Positions 60,001 to 63,000 of a DNA stretch of 64,000 bases are shown piece by piece. Position 1 is the first letter of the stretch. Each line of letters opens with the position of its first letter. The notes below the pieces were generated by a model, which was not told the origin of the DNA, did no database searches, and worked only from the letters and a program-made list of their open reading frames with translations. Source of the DNA: Branchiostoma floridae (Eukaryota > Chordata > Leptocardii > Amphioxiformes > Branchiostomatidae); NCBI RefSeq assembly GCF_000003815.2, contig NC_049988.1, forward strand, positions 13,634,119 to 13,698,118, written 5' to 3'. The translations under genes and the position numbers were made by a program.

Positions 60001-63000
60001 CATCACCTACAGCAACGATGGTGTCAACTTTGTGCCATACACTGATGAGTTCGGCAACACTGTGGTAAGCCTTACAGTGTTTCCTCACCATGTTTTTTTT
60101 GCTCTTCCTAGCTGTATGCAGATTATATGCCCACAATAGATACAGTAATAAAATGGGCCTTTTTCACAACTTTTCCAGCTCTTCACAGCCAACACTGATG
60201 GCACCACCCCAGTCACCAACCTGCTGGATGCCAACAGGCCAATCACAGCTCAGTACATCCAGATCCACCCACAGGACTTCAACAACCAGATCAGTCTGCA
60301 GTTCGAGCCTCTGGGATGCAACGGTAAGAATTCTCATGTCACCCTGAATCTTTGCAACTAGCATGACTAAAATAGTTTGTGGTGATGTCTATGAATCTTG
60401 TGGTTTTCAAATTTTTCTGTCAGTTAGGAACTCATCATTGACTTTTGCGTTATTTCAGTGATCACCACCACTACTGGCAAGCCAACCACCACCCAGGCTG
60501 TGACTTCCCCAACCACCACCCTGTCCACTGCCTTCACCACTACTGGACCTTGCCAGGATCCAATGGGTCTTGAGAACGGTGGGTGTCATATTCATCTTTA
60601 TTGTGTATCATAGAAAATCACCTGATACATTTAATTTCTATTTATTCATTTGCATCAGGCCAGTGGCCCATATAAACAAACACAGCACGATAAAAGTTTA
60701 AAAACTACCTAGAGAAAATGAGATCTACATGGTAAAAAATTACTGTGGTGGAAACCTTCAGAGCGCACAAGAAGGCGAATAAGTTCATCATGTTTCATTT
60801 ACGTTTGTGGCTTCCATGATATGACAACTACTACATATGTTAGGTTTACAATGTTTGAGGGTCACTAGATATTCAACAGGTAACATGTAGTAGTGCAAAG
60901 GTTGATAACCCAAAGGTTTCTTTCATGACAGTTTTCAGTATGAATATCCTATCCTACCAATGGGTTTTCAGTATGAATATCCTGACAATGGGTTTCGTTG
61001 TTGCGTATTTCCACAGGCCTGATCTCTTCCAACATGATCAGCGTATCCAGCCAGCTTCTGCCAACATCTGGTGCCGACAGCGGCCGTCTCAACACACCTG
61101 AGTCCCCGACTAGCGCCGGCGGCTGGGTGCCTGCTGTCAACGACCAGAGCCAGTGGATTGAGATCAACCTGGGCCAGGTCAGTACATGTCTGACAAAGTC
61201 TGGTGAAAAGATACATGACAGCCATAAGCTGTATTGTGTACTGACATCAAGAAAAAGCAGACATTAGTGACTTATTGTTTGAAAACCCAAAAGAGTAGCC
61301 ATTTCAACAATTATGAATATCTACAAGTCTCAACAGTGACTCTCTTTTAGATGCTTAGTGTTGAAGAAATCTCCTAATATATGATAATATTTCAGGGAGA
61401 TCTATAAAAAAGAACAAATGTCTGTGATTGTTAGCTGTACCCTAGGGTGTCAGACTTCACAGACTCATTCTCCCCACGTTGTCACTCTTTGAATTATTCT
61501 GACGATGTAGTAGCGCCATTTGCATGTACGGATATGCACTAAGCAATTAAAAATCATATTTGTCTATTTTCCCCACAGCCTACCCAGATCACAGGCTTGA
61601 TCACCCAGGGTAGGGACAGTGTGACTGCTGACCAGTGGGTCACCTCCTACAAGATCATGTACAGCGTCAACGGACAGACCTGGCAGTACTACAACAGCCC
61701 TGCTGGAACTCCACAGGTGAGAGAACTGTCATTGCATCTTCTGAAAACTTATTGCACTCTTTGCATAAATGTGTAAAGTTAAGACAATTGCCTTCCATGT
61801 TTACCTGGGGTAATGGATCAGTCAGAATTTTTCTTTCATTAGTGAAAGTGTGATTAATGGTAGTGAATGCCAACAATTAGGACAAGGGTAAGGTTTTTTC
61901 TATAACTCTGTGAAAAAAGTGGTAGTGTTTTAGATTGTCTTTATTATGCACTGACTCTTTTGGACCCATAAACAATTTGTTTCTTTGGCATTGTGTATCC
62001 AAATTATTCTTTTAAAGTCAGAAATGGATTTGATGTGGCCATCAGAAATCTAAGTTGATAGGTCCCAACATCTTCATGTGTTGAAGTCACAGTAGTGCAT
62101 GTAGATGACATTAAACTTCCGTGTCCTTTCCAGATCTTCCCGGCCAACTCTGATGAGAACACACCCAACCGTCAGCTGTTTGACCTGAACAACCCGATCT
62201 ACGCCGAGTACATCCGTATCCAGCCTGTCACCTGGCACGAGTGGCCATCCATGAGGGTGGAGATTCTGGGCTGTGCTGGTACGTTCACGGTTTCAAATCT
62301 TGGCTTGATGAAATCTTGTGTTCGTAGAAAAATGATGTGATCAGAAACATTACATTTGTTTAGCATAAAAGCTGATTTGCATGGCTTGGAACTTCATTAG
62401 TAAAGGAAATATGAAGGAAATCCAACTATGCGGTTGTAAAATTCTTATGAGTCAAAGACCTTTTAAACTTTGAGTATATGTTATTGGTATACATAGAAGA
62501 CAAATGTACCTTGCACTTTCTTTGCCATATTGTTCTTAGACCTTTTGCACCAAATGATAACAAAAATCTATACATTCTTCATGCCTGCTTTTAGGATTAT
62601 GGAATGTCAAAGTATCTGTTTCCTAAAAATGTGTCTTCTTTTTCAGAAGCAACAACCACCACCATTGCCACAGCTACCACACCAGGCACTACCCAGACTT
62701 CCATCGTCACTGGCACTGTTGGCACCACACAGACCTCCATTGTGACCGATACCACCACTCTGGCCACTGCCACAACTCCAGGCACTACCCAGACCTCCAT
62801 CGTCACTGGCACTGTTGGCACCACACAGACCTCCATTGTGACTGACACCACCACTCTGGCCACAGCTACCACCCCAGGCACTACCCAGACCTCTATCCTC
62901 ACCGACAAGCCTGTGACCACCACCATTGCCACTGCCACAACACCAGGTACTACCCAGACCTCCATCGTCACTGGCACAACTGGTACGACCCAGACAGCTA

